Shown: positions 9,729-18,244 of the stretch, piece after piece
How positions within the stretch are numbered: the stretch's first letter is position 1
How the letters are laid out: each line of letters begins with the position of its first letter
Assembly (NCBI GenBank): GCA_964531675.1
Contig: CAZHFW010000015.1
Location: forward strand, 1 to 64,000
Direction: 5' to 3'
DNA length: 64,000 nucleotides
Origin: CAZHFW01 sp964531675
GTDB lineage: Bacteria > Planctomycetota > Phycisphaerae > Phycisphaerales > UBA1924
Notes under the pieces: generated by a model
Seen by the model: only the letters and a program-made list of their open reading frames with translations
What the model was told of the DNA's origin: nothing
Databases searched by the model: none
Position numbers and translations under genes: made by a program

Positions 9729-11186
9729 ATGGCGCTGGTCTCGCGCAACGCTGCCGGTTTGATCCTTGGGCTTGCGGGTCTTGCAATGGTCGGTGGGGTG
9801 AGCTCCGCGGTCGGGCTGGGATTCCCGCCGCCGGCGCCCAAGGCTGGCGAAGCTGCGGCCAAGACGCCCCGGAAGGTGCTCATCACCTTCAAGGACGGCA
9901 AGCAGCTCACCGGTCTGATCACCTCCGAGACCGCGAGCGTGATCAAGTTCAAGGGCGAGGTCAACAAGATCCCCTTCGAGACCGAGCTGCAGCGCGACAC
10001 GATCATCGCGATCCAGGATCTCGCGGACGAAGCACCGGCAGCGGCTGATCCGGGGACCAAGAAGGCCGAGGAAGCCAAGCCTCAGACCACCGAGCAGAAG
10101 CCCAAGGACGCCGCGACCGAGAACGACTCGGTGCGCGTGTACTTCATCGATCTCTCGGGCAAGTTCGGCGAGGACATCTCGCAGTCCCCCGTGCGGCAGG
10201 CGTTCAAGGACGCCAAGGCCAACAACGCGGACTATGTGATCGTGACGCTCAACGCCGAGTGGAGCCAGGACGGGTTTGGCGAGCTCCCCAACGACGCGGG
10301 CGCGTTCGATGAGATCTTCCGCGCCGTCGAGATGGAGAACGTCTTCAACTCCGAGATCAAGCGCGAGTGGGACACGCCCCCGAAGATGGTCTTCTGGGTC
10401 AAGCAGGCCATGGGCGGCGCTTCCATGCTCCCCCTGCTGTGCAAGACGATCTATTTCGCGCCCGAGGCCCGCATGGGCGGCATCGGCAACCTCTCGGAGA
10501 TCCTCAAGGGCGTCGACGAGGTCGTGCGTCAGAAGCAGATCTCGCTGCGCATCAGCCAGGCCGAGGGTCTGGCGATCGTGGGCGGGTACGACCCGGTCAT
10601 CGTGGATGCGATGGCCAAGTCTGAGTTCGTGCTGAGCTACACCTTCGAGAATGGCAAGGTGAAGTTCCTCCAGCGCATGCCCGAGGGTCCCAACGAGTTC
10701 CTCCTGACCGACGACGCCAAGGACCCCAACAAGGACGACATCAAGGCCCTGGCCCGAGGCGAAGGCAACGACGTGCTGACGCTCACCCCCGAGGTGGCCC
10801 AGAAGATCGGCATCTCCAAGGGCACCGTGTCCACCATGGACGACCTGCTCTTCGAGCTCGGCATCTCGCGCAACGCGGTGAAGGTTGACGGCCGTTCCAA
10901 GGTCATCATGGAGGGCTGGAAGAAGCAGATCGAGAAGGCCAAGCGCGATCTGAAGGACGACATCCGCGAGTTCTCGCAGATCCAGGTGAACGGCGCGACG
11001 TACGCCGACCGCACCAGGCAGCGCGGGCAGCAGAAGGCCAAGCTCCAGGACATGCTCTCGATCTACAAGCGTTTCGGCGAGGGCATCAGCCCGAGCTGGA
11101 GGGCCCGCAACCGCGTGCCGCAGGAGTCTGATCTTCTGACCATGATCCAGCAGATCGAGCTGCAGCAGGCCCAGGACAAGAAGTAA
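9729..11186 (+). CDS. Exported ClpP/NfeD-like protein, probably catalytically inactive paralogue
   Basis: A 485-residue protein with a Sec signal (residues 1-30), then a ~50-residue beta module (ITFKDGKQLTGLITSETASVIKF), a charged linker and a ClpP/crotonase-like domain. It aligns without gaps to its neighbour at 11259 through VKQAMGGASMLPLLCKTIYFAPEA. Where the neighbour has the putative nucleophile Ser (WAISAAAM), this protein has Gly (QAMGGASM). It also lacks the neighbour's DSGGG strand motif. It is therefore likely a pseudoprotease or scaffold acting in the periplasm with the next gene product. The C-terminal ~100 residues are charged and helical. The 72-bp spacing suggests one operon. 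Confidence 0.72.
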   Translation: MALVSRNAAGLILGLAGLAMVGGVSSAVGLGFPPPAPKAGEAAAKTPRKVLITFKDGKQLTGLITSETASVIKFKGEVNKIPFETELQRDTIIAIQDLADEAPAAADPGTKKAEEAKPQTTEQKPKDAATENDSVRVYFIDLSGKFGEDISQSPVRQAFKDAKANNADYVIVTLNAEWSQDGFGELPNDAGAFDEIFRAVEMENVFNSEIKREWDTPPKMVFWVKQAMGGASMLPLLCKTIYFAPEARMGGIGNLSEILKGVDEVVRQKQISLRISQAEGLAIVGGYDPVIVDAMAKSEFVLSYTFENGKVKFLQRMPEGPNEFLLTDDAKDPNKDDIKALARGEGNDVLTLTPEVAQKIGISKGTVSTMDDLLFELGISRNAVKVDGRSKVIMEGWKKQIEKAKRDLKDDIREFSQIQVNGATYADRTRQRGQQKAKLQDMLSIYKRFGEGISPSWRARNRVPQESDLLTMIQQIELQQAQDKK

Positions 11187-11258
11187 GCCCGACCAGAACC
11201 CCGGCCTTCACGCGCCGGCGCGACAATGCCTCGACAGGAACCTCATTCGGAGTCGACC

Positions 11259-12614
11259 ATGAAGACCCGTTCGTTCAAAGGCTCGCATCTGCTCGCTGCA
11301 CTGGCCCGCGTGGCCTGTGCCGGCGCGCTGCTCACGCTCGCACCGGCGCTCGCGGCGTCGAACTGGTCCGGCGGCTCGGCGCTGGCCCTGACCCAGTCGG
11401 TCGACAAGCTCCACCTGAAGGACGGCCGCGTCCTCGAGGGGACGATCGAGAAGGAAGTCAACGGGTACATCTGGTTCAAGTCCAAGATCGGCGCCATCGA
11501 GACCAGCGAGGTCTACGGCCCCGAGAAGTACGAGAAGATCGAGCGCGGCGTCGAGGCCGCGGTGGCAAAGCCCGCCGACGACAAGCCCGCCAAGAAGGTC
11601 GAAACCGCGCCGGTGGGCAACAGCGTGCCCCGCGCCGTGGTCCTCACCCTGGGTGATCGCACCGAGGACAAGGACATGGTCGGCAAGTACATGTGCGCCA
11701 AGCCCCTGCTCGACGCCATCCCGAAGCTCGAGGAAGAGATCGGCAAGGACGGGTCGGGTGTGGTCGTGCTCCGCATCGACTCGGGCGGCGGGATGCTCCT
11801 GGAGATCTCCAAGCTCCACGACGCCATCGAGAAGGAGTTCAAGCCCCGCTTCCGCACCGTGGGCTGGATCAAGTGGGCCATCTCCGCCGCCGCGATGACC
11901 TCGCACGTCATCGAGGAAATCTACTTCTACCCCGAGGGCAACTACGGCGCCTGCACCGGGTTCAACGGCGGGAACATGAAGGCCATCACGGGCCGTCCGC
12001 TCGAGGACGCGCTGTTCATGATGGAGAAGGCCTCGGTCCGCGGGAAGAAGGACCCCGCGATCATGCGTTCCATGCAGGTCCTGGAGGCTCCCCTCTCCTG
12101 CACCATCGACGCCAACGGCGACGTGCACTGGTACCAGGACGAGACCTCGGGCCAGATCCTCGTGAACACCAAGGACAAGATCCTGACCTTCACGAGCCTC
12201 TCGGCCGAGCAGACCAAGTTCTCCAAGGGCACGACCGACGATTACCGCGACCTCACCAGGCTCATGGGCTATCAGGAGCTCAACTGGGTGGGCAAGCCCG
12301 AGCGGGGGACGCCCTGGCCCGTCTCCCAGTCGGAGCTGATCCAGCGCCGCTTCCGCGACAAGACCTTCGATGACGAGAAGGCGACCAACGCGTACTTCAC
12401 CGACTACCAGGGCTCGATCCAGGCGGCCCAGCAGGCGCAGGACAAGACCACCCGCGGCAAGTTCGTGGGCCGGGCCCGCGTGGCGCTGGACAAGATCAAG
12501 AGCATGGTGAAGAACAACCCCAACTTCGCCCTGCTGCTCTTCGGACGCATGCCCGACGAGTTCAAGGACTGGGTCGATGAGCAGGAACGCATGCTCCGCG
12601 ATCTGATGAAGTAA
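11259..12614 (+). CDS. Exported ClpP-class (NfeD/SppA-like) serine protease
   Basis: A 451-residue paralogue of the preceding protein: Sec signal, the same small beta module (LHLKDGRVLEGTIEKEVNGYIWF), a Lys/Pro/Ala linker and a ClpP-fold protease domain. VVVLRIDSGGGMLLEISKLHDAI is the family's oxyanion-side motif, and WAISAAAMTSHVIEEIYFYPEG carries the probable nucleophile Ser in a small-residue turn. Family members cleave membrane or envelope proteins. No C-terminal membrane or NfeD OB domain is seen; the tail is helical and charged. A strong terminator follows the stop by 37 bp, closing a two-gene operon. The exact subfamily is uncertain. Confidence 0.78.
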   Translation: MKTRSFKGSHLLAALARVACAGALLTLAPALAASNWSGGSALALTQSVDKLHLKDGRVLEGTIEKEVNGYIWFKSKIGAIETSEVYGPEKYEKIERGVEAAVAKPADDKPAKKVETAPVGNSVPRAVVLTLGDRTEDKDMVGKYMCAKPLLDAIPKLEEEIGKDGSGVVVLRIDSGGGMLLEISKLHDAIEKEFKPRFRTVGWIKWAISAAAMTSHVIEEIYFYPEGNYGACTGFNGGNMKAITGRPLEDALFMMEKASVRGKKDPAIMRSMQVLEAPLSCTIDANGDVHWYQDETSGQILVNTKDKILTFTSLSAEQTKFSKGTTDDYRDLTRLMGYQELNWVGKPERGTPWPVSQSELIQRRFRDKTFDDEKATNAYFTDYQGSIQAAQQAQDKTTRGKFVGRARVALDKIKSMVKNNPNFALLLFGRMPDEFKDWVDEQERMLRDLMK

Positions 12615-12650
12615 CCCGGGAGAAACCCCGCAAATCAGGCATTTTCACAG

Positions 12651-12680
12651 CGCCCGACGGCTCCCGTCGGGCGTTTTTTT
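12651..12680 (+). terminator. Rho-independent terminator of the ClpP/NfeD-like pair
   Basis: A perfect 10-bp GC-rich stem (CGCCCGACGG with CCGTCGGGCG), a three-base loop and seven T residues follow the stop at 12614. It ends the two-gene operon before the M3 peptidase gene. Confidence 0.92.
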
Positions 12681-12771
12681 CTGTTCCGGGCGGGCGGGAC
12701 GGACCCGGCGCGGGGGGACGTTCGTCTACCATGTTGGCCCGACGGAAGTGATGTGACGACAGGAGCCCGCC

Positions 12772-14526
12772 TTGACGACGCTTGCCACCGACTTTGTGCC
12801 GCAGACCCTTGATGCGACCAAATGGGAGAACATCGAACCGCTGGTGACCGCGCTGCGCGACCGCCAGGTGAGTTCGCCCGCCGAGTTCCAGCGCTGGCTG
12901 TTCGACCGCTCCGAACTCGACGCGGCCTGCTCGGAGTCGCAGGCGCTGCTCTACATCAACATGACCTGCGACACGCAGAATCAGGAAGCCCAGCAGGCGT
13001 ACACCGCCTACATCGAGACGGTCGCCCCCAAGCTCAAGCCCGCCTCGTTCGAGCTCGACAAGCGCCAGACCGAGCTCTCGCGCCAGTTCCCGCTGAGCCC
13101 GGAACGCTACGAAGTGCTCTTCCGCGACACCGCGGCCGAGGTTGACCTGTTCCGCGCCGAGAACGTGCCGATCGAGACCGAGCTGGCCAAGCTCTCGCAG
13201 AAGTTCGATCAGGTCTGCGGCGAGATGGCGGTCGAGTTCGAAGGCAAGCGCCAGACCCTTCCGATGATGGGGCGCTACCAGGAGTCGACCGATCGCACGG
13301 TTCGCGAGGGCGCCTGGCGCGCCGTTGCGGAGCGCCGCTTCAAGGAGGCGGATGCGCTGGATTCGATCCTGGACCAGATGGTCACGCTCCGGCACAAGTG
13401 CGCCGTGAACGCGGGATACGAGAACTACGTTCCTTACGTCTTCAAGCTCCGCCACCGCTTCGACTACACCGTCGAGCATTGCCGGGCGTTCCACGACGCG
13501 TGCGAGCAGATCGTGGTGCCCTTTGCGCGGGAGATTGATCGCAAGCGTCAGAAGGCCCTGGGCCTGAACGAGCTTCGCCCCTGGGATCTGGCGGTGGACG
13601 TCAAGGGCCGTGCGCCGCTCCGGCCTTTCAACGGCGGACAGGAGCTCTTCACCCGCTCGGTCGCGACCTTCAGCCTGCTCGACTCGCGTCTGGGCAAGAT
13701 GCTCATGTCCCTGGGCACAGGCGCGGAGAAGCAGGGTTGTCGCGAGGGCGCGAGTCTGGATCTTGATTCCCGCGAAGGCAAGGCGCCGGGCGGGTATCAG
13801 TACATGCGCGACCGCTCGCGGAAGCCATTCATCTTCATGAATGCTGCGGGCCTGCAGCGCGACGTTGCGACCATGCTGCACGAGGCGGGACACGCGTTCC
13901 ACTCGATGCTGACCGTGGATGAGCCGCTGGTCGCGTACCGCCACGCGCCGATCGAGTTCTGCGAAGTCGCAAGCATGAGCATGGAGCTCCTGACCATGCC
14001 GTACTGGGGCCCGGTGGCTCAGGGTGGCGGCGGGTTCTACAACGACGACGAGTCGCTGGCGCGGGCCAGGCGTCAGCAGCTCGAGAAGTCCGTGACGCTG
14101 CTCCCCTGGATCGCGACGATCGACGCCTTCCAGCACTGGCTGTACTCCAACCCCAAGCACACGCGCGATCAGCGGGCCGCGTACTGGCTCGAACTGGACC
14201 GTCGCTTCGGCTCGGCGGTGAGCTGGTCGGGCCTGGAGCAGTTCCGCCGGACCGCCTGGCATCGCCAAATGCACGTCTTCAACTCGCCCTTCTACTACAT
14301 CGAATACGGCATCGCGCAGCTCGGCGCCCTGGGGCTCTGGCTCCTGGGTCAGGAGAAGGGCGAGAAGGTCGCGGTGGAGAACTACATCCGCGCCATGTCC
14401 CTCGGCGGCACGCGGCCTCTCCCCGAGCTCTTCCACGCGGCGGGCCTTCCCTTCGACTTCGGCCCCGAGATCGTCAAGCGCATCGTCGACCGCGTCTCGT
14501 CCGAGCTTGACAAGCTTCCCGAGTAA
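12772..14526 (+). CDS. M3 family oligoendopeptidase (thimet/PepF-like)
   Basis: A 584-residue cytoplasmic zinc peptidase that degrades short peptides. The metal site is in MLHEAGHAFHSML, with His370, Glu371 and His374, and the third ligand Glu lies in the downstream APIEFCEVASMSMELL helix. The long helical N-terminal lobe is typical of M3B enzymes. The start is a TTG at 12772 with an ACAGGAG ribosome site seven bases upstream; no nearby ATG fits. It stands alone between the terminator at 12651 and an inverted pair of repeats at 14578. PepF and broader thimet-like substrates cannot be separated. Confidence 0.9.
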   Translation: MTTLATDFVPQTLDATKWENIEPLVTALRDRQVSSPAEFQRWLFDRSELDAACSESQALLYINMTCDTQNQEAQQAYTAYIETVAPKLKPASFELDKRQTELSRQFPLSPERYEVLFRDTAAEVDLFRAENVPIETELAKLSQKFDQVCGEMAVEFEGKRQTLPMMGRYQESTDRTVREGAWRAVAERRFKEADALDSILDQMVTLRHKCAVNAGYENYVPYVFKLRHRFDYTVEHCRAFHDACEQIVVPFAREIDRKRQKALGLNELRPWDLAVDVKGRAPLRPFNGGQELFTRSVATFSLLDSRLGKMLMSLGTGAEKQGCREGASLDLDSREGKAPGGYQYMRDRSRKPFIFMNAAGLQRDVATMLHEAGHAFHSMLTVDEPLVAYRHAPIEFCEVASMSMELLTMPYWGPVAQGGGGFYNDDESLARARRQQLEKSVTLLPWIATIDAFQHWLYSNPKHTRDQRAAYWLELDRRFGSAVSWSGLEQFRRTAWHRQMHVFNSPFYYIEYGIAQLGALGLWLLGQEKGEKVAVENYIRAMSLGGTRPLPELFHAAGLPFDFGPEIVKRIVDRVSSELDKLPE

Positions 14527-14577
14527 GCGGCCAGACACGCCATCACGCCCCCCCACACACGCCCATACATTCTTCAC

Positions 14578-14654
14578 GCCCACGACGAGTCCGCGAGTCG
14601 TGGGCTTTTTCTTGCGCGATCACCAAGCCCACGACTCGCGGACTCGTCGTGGGC
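14578..14654. repeat. Inverted pair of 28-bp family 1 repeats (long hairpin)
   Basis: Two 28-bp copies, 14578-14605 and 14627-14654, are exact reverse complements separated by 21 bp, so the whole can fold into a long cruciform. Each copy is also hairpin-prone. The first is followed by TTTTT and may terminate the M3 peptidase transcript. The right copy is identical to 2831-2858. The pair lies wholly in the gap between two genes on the same strand. Confidence 0.9.
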
Positions 14655-14685
14655 GTGAGGAGACCGACGCGCCAACGATCAGGGC

Positions 14686-16224
14686 ATGTCCACGCCCCGA
14701 TCCACGCCCCCGTCCGCGCCGATGCCCCCGCCCATCACGCCTCTGGATCCGGACGCACTCAAGGAGGAGGGGCGCAAGCTCCTCGACTTCGTGGCCTCCT
14801 ACTGGTCGCGCCTGGAGTCGTTCCCGGTGCTCTCGCGGGTCGCGCCGGGGCAGGTGCGGAGCATGCTTCCCGCAGCACCGCCTCAGACGCCGGACGCGGG
14901 CGATTACCGCGGGATCATCGAGGATCTGGAGCGGATCATCCTTCCCGGGCTCACGCACTGGCAGCACCCGGGTTTCGGCGCGTTCTTCCCCGCGAACATC
15001 TCCACGCCTGCGGTGCTGGGCGAGCTGCTGGCTGCGGGGCTTGGCGTGCAAGGCATGCTCTGGCAGACCAGCCCAGCGTGCACGGAGCTTGAGACGCACG
15101 TGCTCGACTGGCTCGCAGAGCTCGTCGGGCTTCCCGAGACCTTTACGTCACGGAGCCCGACCGGCGGCGGGGTGATCCAGGGAACCGCGTCGGAGGCGAC
15201 GCTCGTCGCGCTGGTTGCTGCACGCAAGCGCGTGCGGGCCAAGGCGGGTCGGAAGGCCCATCTGACGCTGTACGCCTCCACGCAGGCGCACTCTTCGCTT
15301 GTGAAGGCCGCCATGATCGCGGGGCTCGCCGAAGGGCCCGAGGATCGCGAGCATGTCAGGCTCATCGGCACGACGCCCGATCTGGCGATGGATCCCGCTG
15401 CTCTGGAGTCCGCGATCCGCGCCGATCTTGCCGAGGGCTTCGAGCCTTGCATGGTGCACGCGACTATCGGGACGACCAGCTCGACCGCCTTTGATCCATT
15501 GGTCGCGATCGCCGACGTGATGGATCGGACCGGGATGAGCGCCCGCGGCGGGTGGCTGCACGCCGATGCTGCCTACGCCGGGGCCGCGATGGTGTGCCCC
15601 GAGTATCGACATCTTCAGGCGGGTGTGGAGCGCGTCGACTCGTACTGCTTCAACCCCCACAAGTGGCTCCTGACGAACTTTGACTGCGACTGTTTCTACA
15701 CGCGCGACCGCCAGGCGCTGGTCTCGGCAATGAGCATCACGCCCGAGTACCTGCGCAACCAGCAATCCGAGACGGGGTCGGTCATCGACTACCGCGACTG
15801 GCAGGTGCCTCTGGGAAGGCGCTTCCGGGCGCTGAAGCTCTGGCTGGTGCTCAGGCATTTCGGGGTCGAGGGGCTGCAGGGGTACATCCGGGAGCACATG
15901 AGGCTGACCTCGGTGTTCGTGGAGTTGTTGAGGGGTGATCCCCGGTTCGAGATCGTGATGCCGCACCGGCTGAATTTGGTTTGTTTCAGGCTTCGCGCGC
16001 CGGGCGCGGACGCCGGCCGGATCGATCGCCTCAACAAGGAGCTGCTCGCGAAGCTGAATGCCAGCGGGAAGCTCTACCTGACCCACACTGTGATTCCCCT
16101 GCCTTCCGGGGCGGGTCCCAGCGTGGTCCTGCGCTATTGCATCGGGACCGCGACGACGCGGGAGCACCACGTCAGGGCAGCGTTCGACCTGATCCGCCAG
16201 ACCGCCGCCGGTGTGCTAGGCTGA
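14686..16224 (+). CDS. Pyridoxal-dependent amino acid decarboxylase (aromatic-L-amino-acid type)
   Basis: A 512-residue group II PLP decarboxylase. The Schiff-base lysine is Lys326 in CFNPHKWLLTNFDCDCF, with the conserved Asp-Ala pair in LHADAAYAG about 48 residues before. The N-terminal GLTHWQHPGFGAFFPAN block is typical of aromatic amino acid decarboxylases acting on tryptophan, tyrosine or phenylalanine. The ~20-residue head is Pro- and Ser-rich and low-complexity, and ATG 14686 may be slightly upstream of the true start. The substrate is not decided by sequence. The lipoprotein gene follows by 19 bp and is probably co-transcribed, though no link is obvious. Confidence 0.9.
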   Translation: MSTPRSTPPSAPMPPPITPLDPDALKEEGRKLLDFVASYWSRLESFPVLSRVAPGQVRSMLPAAPPQTPDAGDYRGIIEDLERIILPGLTHWQHPGFGAFFPANISTPAVLGELLAAGLGVQGMLWQTSPACTELETHVLDWLAELVGLPETFTSRSPTGGGVIQGTASEATLVALVAARKRVRAKAGRKAHLTLYASTQAHSSLVKAAMIAGLAEGPEDREHVRLIGTTPDLAMDPAALESAIRADLAEGFEPCMVHATIGTTSSTAFDPLVAIADVMDRTGMSARGGWLHADAAYAGAAMVCPEYRHLQAGVERVDSYCFNPHKWLLTNFDCDCFYTRDRQALVSAMSITPEYLRNQQSETGSVIDYRDWQVPLGRRFRALKLWLVLRHFGVEGLQGYIREHMRLTSVFVELLRGDPRFEIVMPHRLNLVCFRLRAPGADAGRIDRLNKELLAKLNASGKLYLTHTVIPLPSGAGPSVVLRYCIGTATTREHHVRAAFDLIRQTAAGVLG

Positions 16225-16243
16225 GGGCCTGACGGGGCACCCC

Positions 16244-17011
16244 ATGACGATGACTTTCCCACGGAACATCCCGCACGCGTCCCGACTTGGCCTGCTGGCA
16301 GCCCTCGCCGCTGCAGCATCGCTGCTTGGCGGGTGTTCGTCCAGCTCGGGCCCGACCAAGCTTGAAGTCGCGCCGTCTCAGTACCCCGCGGCGTTCGAGG
16401 CTGCCAAGGAAGCCCTCAGGCATTACCGCTTCCCGCTGGAGCGCGTGGACTACGTGCAAGGCGAGATCTCTTCGGCCAGCAAGTATTCGAGCGGTCTGGC
16501 GACGCCCTGGGACGCCGAGCAGTCCACCATCGAGAACGAGTGGGAGGACTACATCAACGCGCAGTCACGCTCGGTGCGCATCCGCTTCGAGACCGCTTCG
16601 CAGATCGCCTTCGGCCAGGCCGAGCCCGCGGGAAGCCAGGCGGCCGCCTCGCCCGTCCCCCCGTCGCTCGAAGAGTCCAAGGAACCCTTGTTCGCGCAGG
16701 TCATCGTCACGGTGCGCCGCGTCGACCGCCCCGGTTGGCAGCCTCAGCCCAAGGCGGCCAGGCTCAGCTCCTTCACCGAAGACCCCGACCTCACCGCCCG
16801 CGGCATGTTCCCGGCCTACGAGGTCATCATCTCGCGCGATGAGAAACTCGCTGCCCGCATCGTCGAGCGCATGAAGAAGACGCTCGCGGCATCCTCGGGT
16901 CAGCAGGCCAAGGCTGCAAAGGCCGAGCCCCCCGCGGAAAACGCCCCGGCAAGCGAGAAGACGCCGGAAGCCAGGCCCGTCGAACAGCCGCCGGTGAACG
17001 CGGGCGCTTGA
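16244..17011 (+). CDS. Hypothetical lipoprotein
   Basis: A 255-residue predicted lipoprotein. A basic-hydrophobic signal leads to the lipobox LLGGC with Cys31, followed by a Ser-rich spacer. The mature part (residues ~45-195) contains an alpha/beta module (PAAFEAAKEALRHYRFPLERVDYVQGEI). This somewhat resembles small periplasmic lipoprotein domains, but I do not recognise a family. The last ~50 residues are Ala/Pro/Glu/Lys-rich and probably disordered. The absence of Asp right after the Cys suggests outer-membrane sorting, by the E. coli rule. It is convergent with the M28 peptidase gene. Confidence 0.7.
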   Translation: MTMTFPRNIPHASRLGLLAALAAAASLLGGCSSSSGPTKLEVAPSQYPAAFEAAKEALRHYRFPLERVDYVQGEISSASKYSSGLATPWDAEQSTIENEWEDYINAQSRSVRIRFETASQIAFGQAEPAGSQAAASPVPPSLEESKEPLFAQVIVTVRRVDRPGWQPQPKAARLSSFTEDPDLTARGMFPAYEVIISRDEKLAARIVERMKKTLAASSGQQAKAAKAEPPAENAPASEKTPEARPVEQPPVNAGA

Positions 17012-17021
17012 GCGGACCCCA

Positions 17022-18065
17022 TCACTTCTGATCGCTGGCACCGTCCGGCGCACTGGCCAGTTCGAGCCAGGCGAGGGCGAGTGCTTGTGTCGTCGCGGTG
17101 AAGCGGGCGGCATCGATGGTGTCGATCGTGTCCGTCGCCTTGTGGTAGTTGGGATTCCGGAAGTTGGCGGTGTCGGTCATCATCACCGCGGGCTGACCCG
17201 CGAGCCAGAACGGCGCATGGTCCGACCGCGCCATGTCCGGGATCGGCAAGGGCAAGAAGTCCACCAGCGTGATCTTCACCGAGGGGTCTGCCTTCTGCAT
17301 CGCGGCCGCCAGGGCCCGACTGAACGGCTGATGCGTCTTGAGCCCGACGATCGCGATGAAATCGCCCGTCGTGGAAGGCTCGAAGACCCCGGGGATGGGC
17401 TTGATCGGTGATTGCTGGGAGTCGGGCTTGTCCGTGTAGTACCCGAGCATCTCCATGCTCACCATCCCGACGATCCTCTCACGCTTGTCTTCGGGGAGTT
17501 CGGCCTGAGCGGTGCGCCAGCGGTTGACGTAGTTCTGTGAGCCGATCAGGCCGACTTCTTCGAGCGTGAAGAAGATCAGGCGGATGGTGCGCTCCGGCTT
17601 GGAGGCCCTGAGGGCATCGGCGATCTCAAGAAGGGCCGCGGTGCCGCTGGCGTTGTCGTCGGCGCCGGGGCCTTGACGGACCGCGTCAAAGTGCGCGCCC
17701 AGGATGAGGACTTCGTTGGGCTTGGACGCGCCCTTGATCTCCGCGACGATGTTGTGCCAGACGCGGGGAGGCTCCTGACTTTCGCGCTCCTGACCCTCGG
17801 GCTTCTGATCCGGCGTGTCCGCCTGGTTGCGTTTGGGGAGGGCCCACCGGATCTCCTGCGTCGAAGGCTCGTATCCCGCGGCACGCAGGCGCTTCAGGAT
17901 CAGCTCCTCGGTCTGGGCCAGGCCTTCGATGTGCTCGGGCGTGCCGAAGGGGGATCGCTTCTCGGGGAGAGAGGCGAGGGTCTGCATCAGGGCTTCACGC
18001 GAGATGGCGACGTCGGCGGGAGTGGTGAGCGAGAGCATCGAGACGAGCGCGGCGCAGAAGAGCAT
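17022..18065 (-). CDS. M28 family zinc aminopeptidase, exported
   Basis: A 347-residue M28 peptidase with a short N-terminal signal-like hydrophobic stretch, so probably periplasmic. Ligands of the two zinc ions are visible: His125 and Asp127 in GAHFDAV, Asp136 in GADDNASG, Glu169-Glu170 in FFTLEEVGLIG, a later Asp in MEMLGYYTD and a final His in NPNYHKATDTID. All are in the order of the family. Residues 80-100 form a charged insertion before the core. It removes N-terminal residues from peptides in family members. The gene is convergent with the lipoprotein gene (10-bp gap) and upstream of it sits the 18131 repeat pair. Confidence 0.9.
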   Translation of the reverse strand: MLFCAALVSMLSLTTPADVAISREALMQTLASLPEKRSPFGTPEHIEGLAQTEELILKRLRAAGYEPSTQEIRWALPKRNQADTPDQKPEGQERESQEPPRVWHNIVAEIKGASKPNEVLILGAHFDAVRQGPGADDNASGTAALLEIADALRASKPERTIRLIFFTLEEVGLIGSQNYVNRWRTAQAELPEDKRERIVGMVSMEMLGYYTDKPDSQQSPIKPIPGVFEPSTTGDFIAIVGLKTHQPFSRALAAAMQKADPSVKITLVDFLPLPIPDMARSDHAPFWLAGQPAVMMTDTANFRNPNYHKATDTIDTIDAARFTATTQALALAWLELASAPDGASDQK

Positions 18066-18130
18066 GGTGCGAGCGTATCAGACTCAGGACCAGGCCCGAT
18101 AGGGTGTGCGCAAGGCGCGTTTGAACGCAC

Positions 18131-18211
18131 GCCCATGACGAGTCTTCGAGTCGTGGGCTTGATCGCCCCAAATGCACGACCGAGCCCACGACTCGAAGAC
18201 TCGTCATGGGC
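18131..18211. repeat. Inverted pair of 28-bp family 1 repeats, variant
   Basis: Copies at 18131-18158 and 18184-18211 are exact reverse complements across a 25-bp spacer. They differ from the 14578 pair at a few central positions and at one stem position (GCCCATGA instead of GCCCACGA), yet the mirror copy carries the matching change. That compensation suggests gene conversion or selection on the paired structure. The pair lies between the divergently placed M28 gene and the end of the ROK gene. Confidence 0.9.
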
Positions 18212-18244
18212 GTGAATGATCGGGTTGGTGGGAACGCTCGCGTT

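Noticed and set aside
12562..14583. A 673-residue open frame on the minus strand opposite the M3 peptidase
   Set aside because: Antisense artefact; the peptidase on the plus strand has the HEAGH site and full family length.
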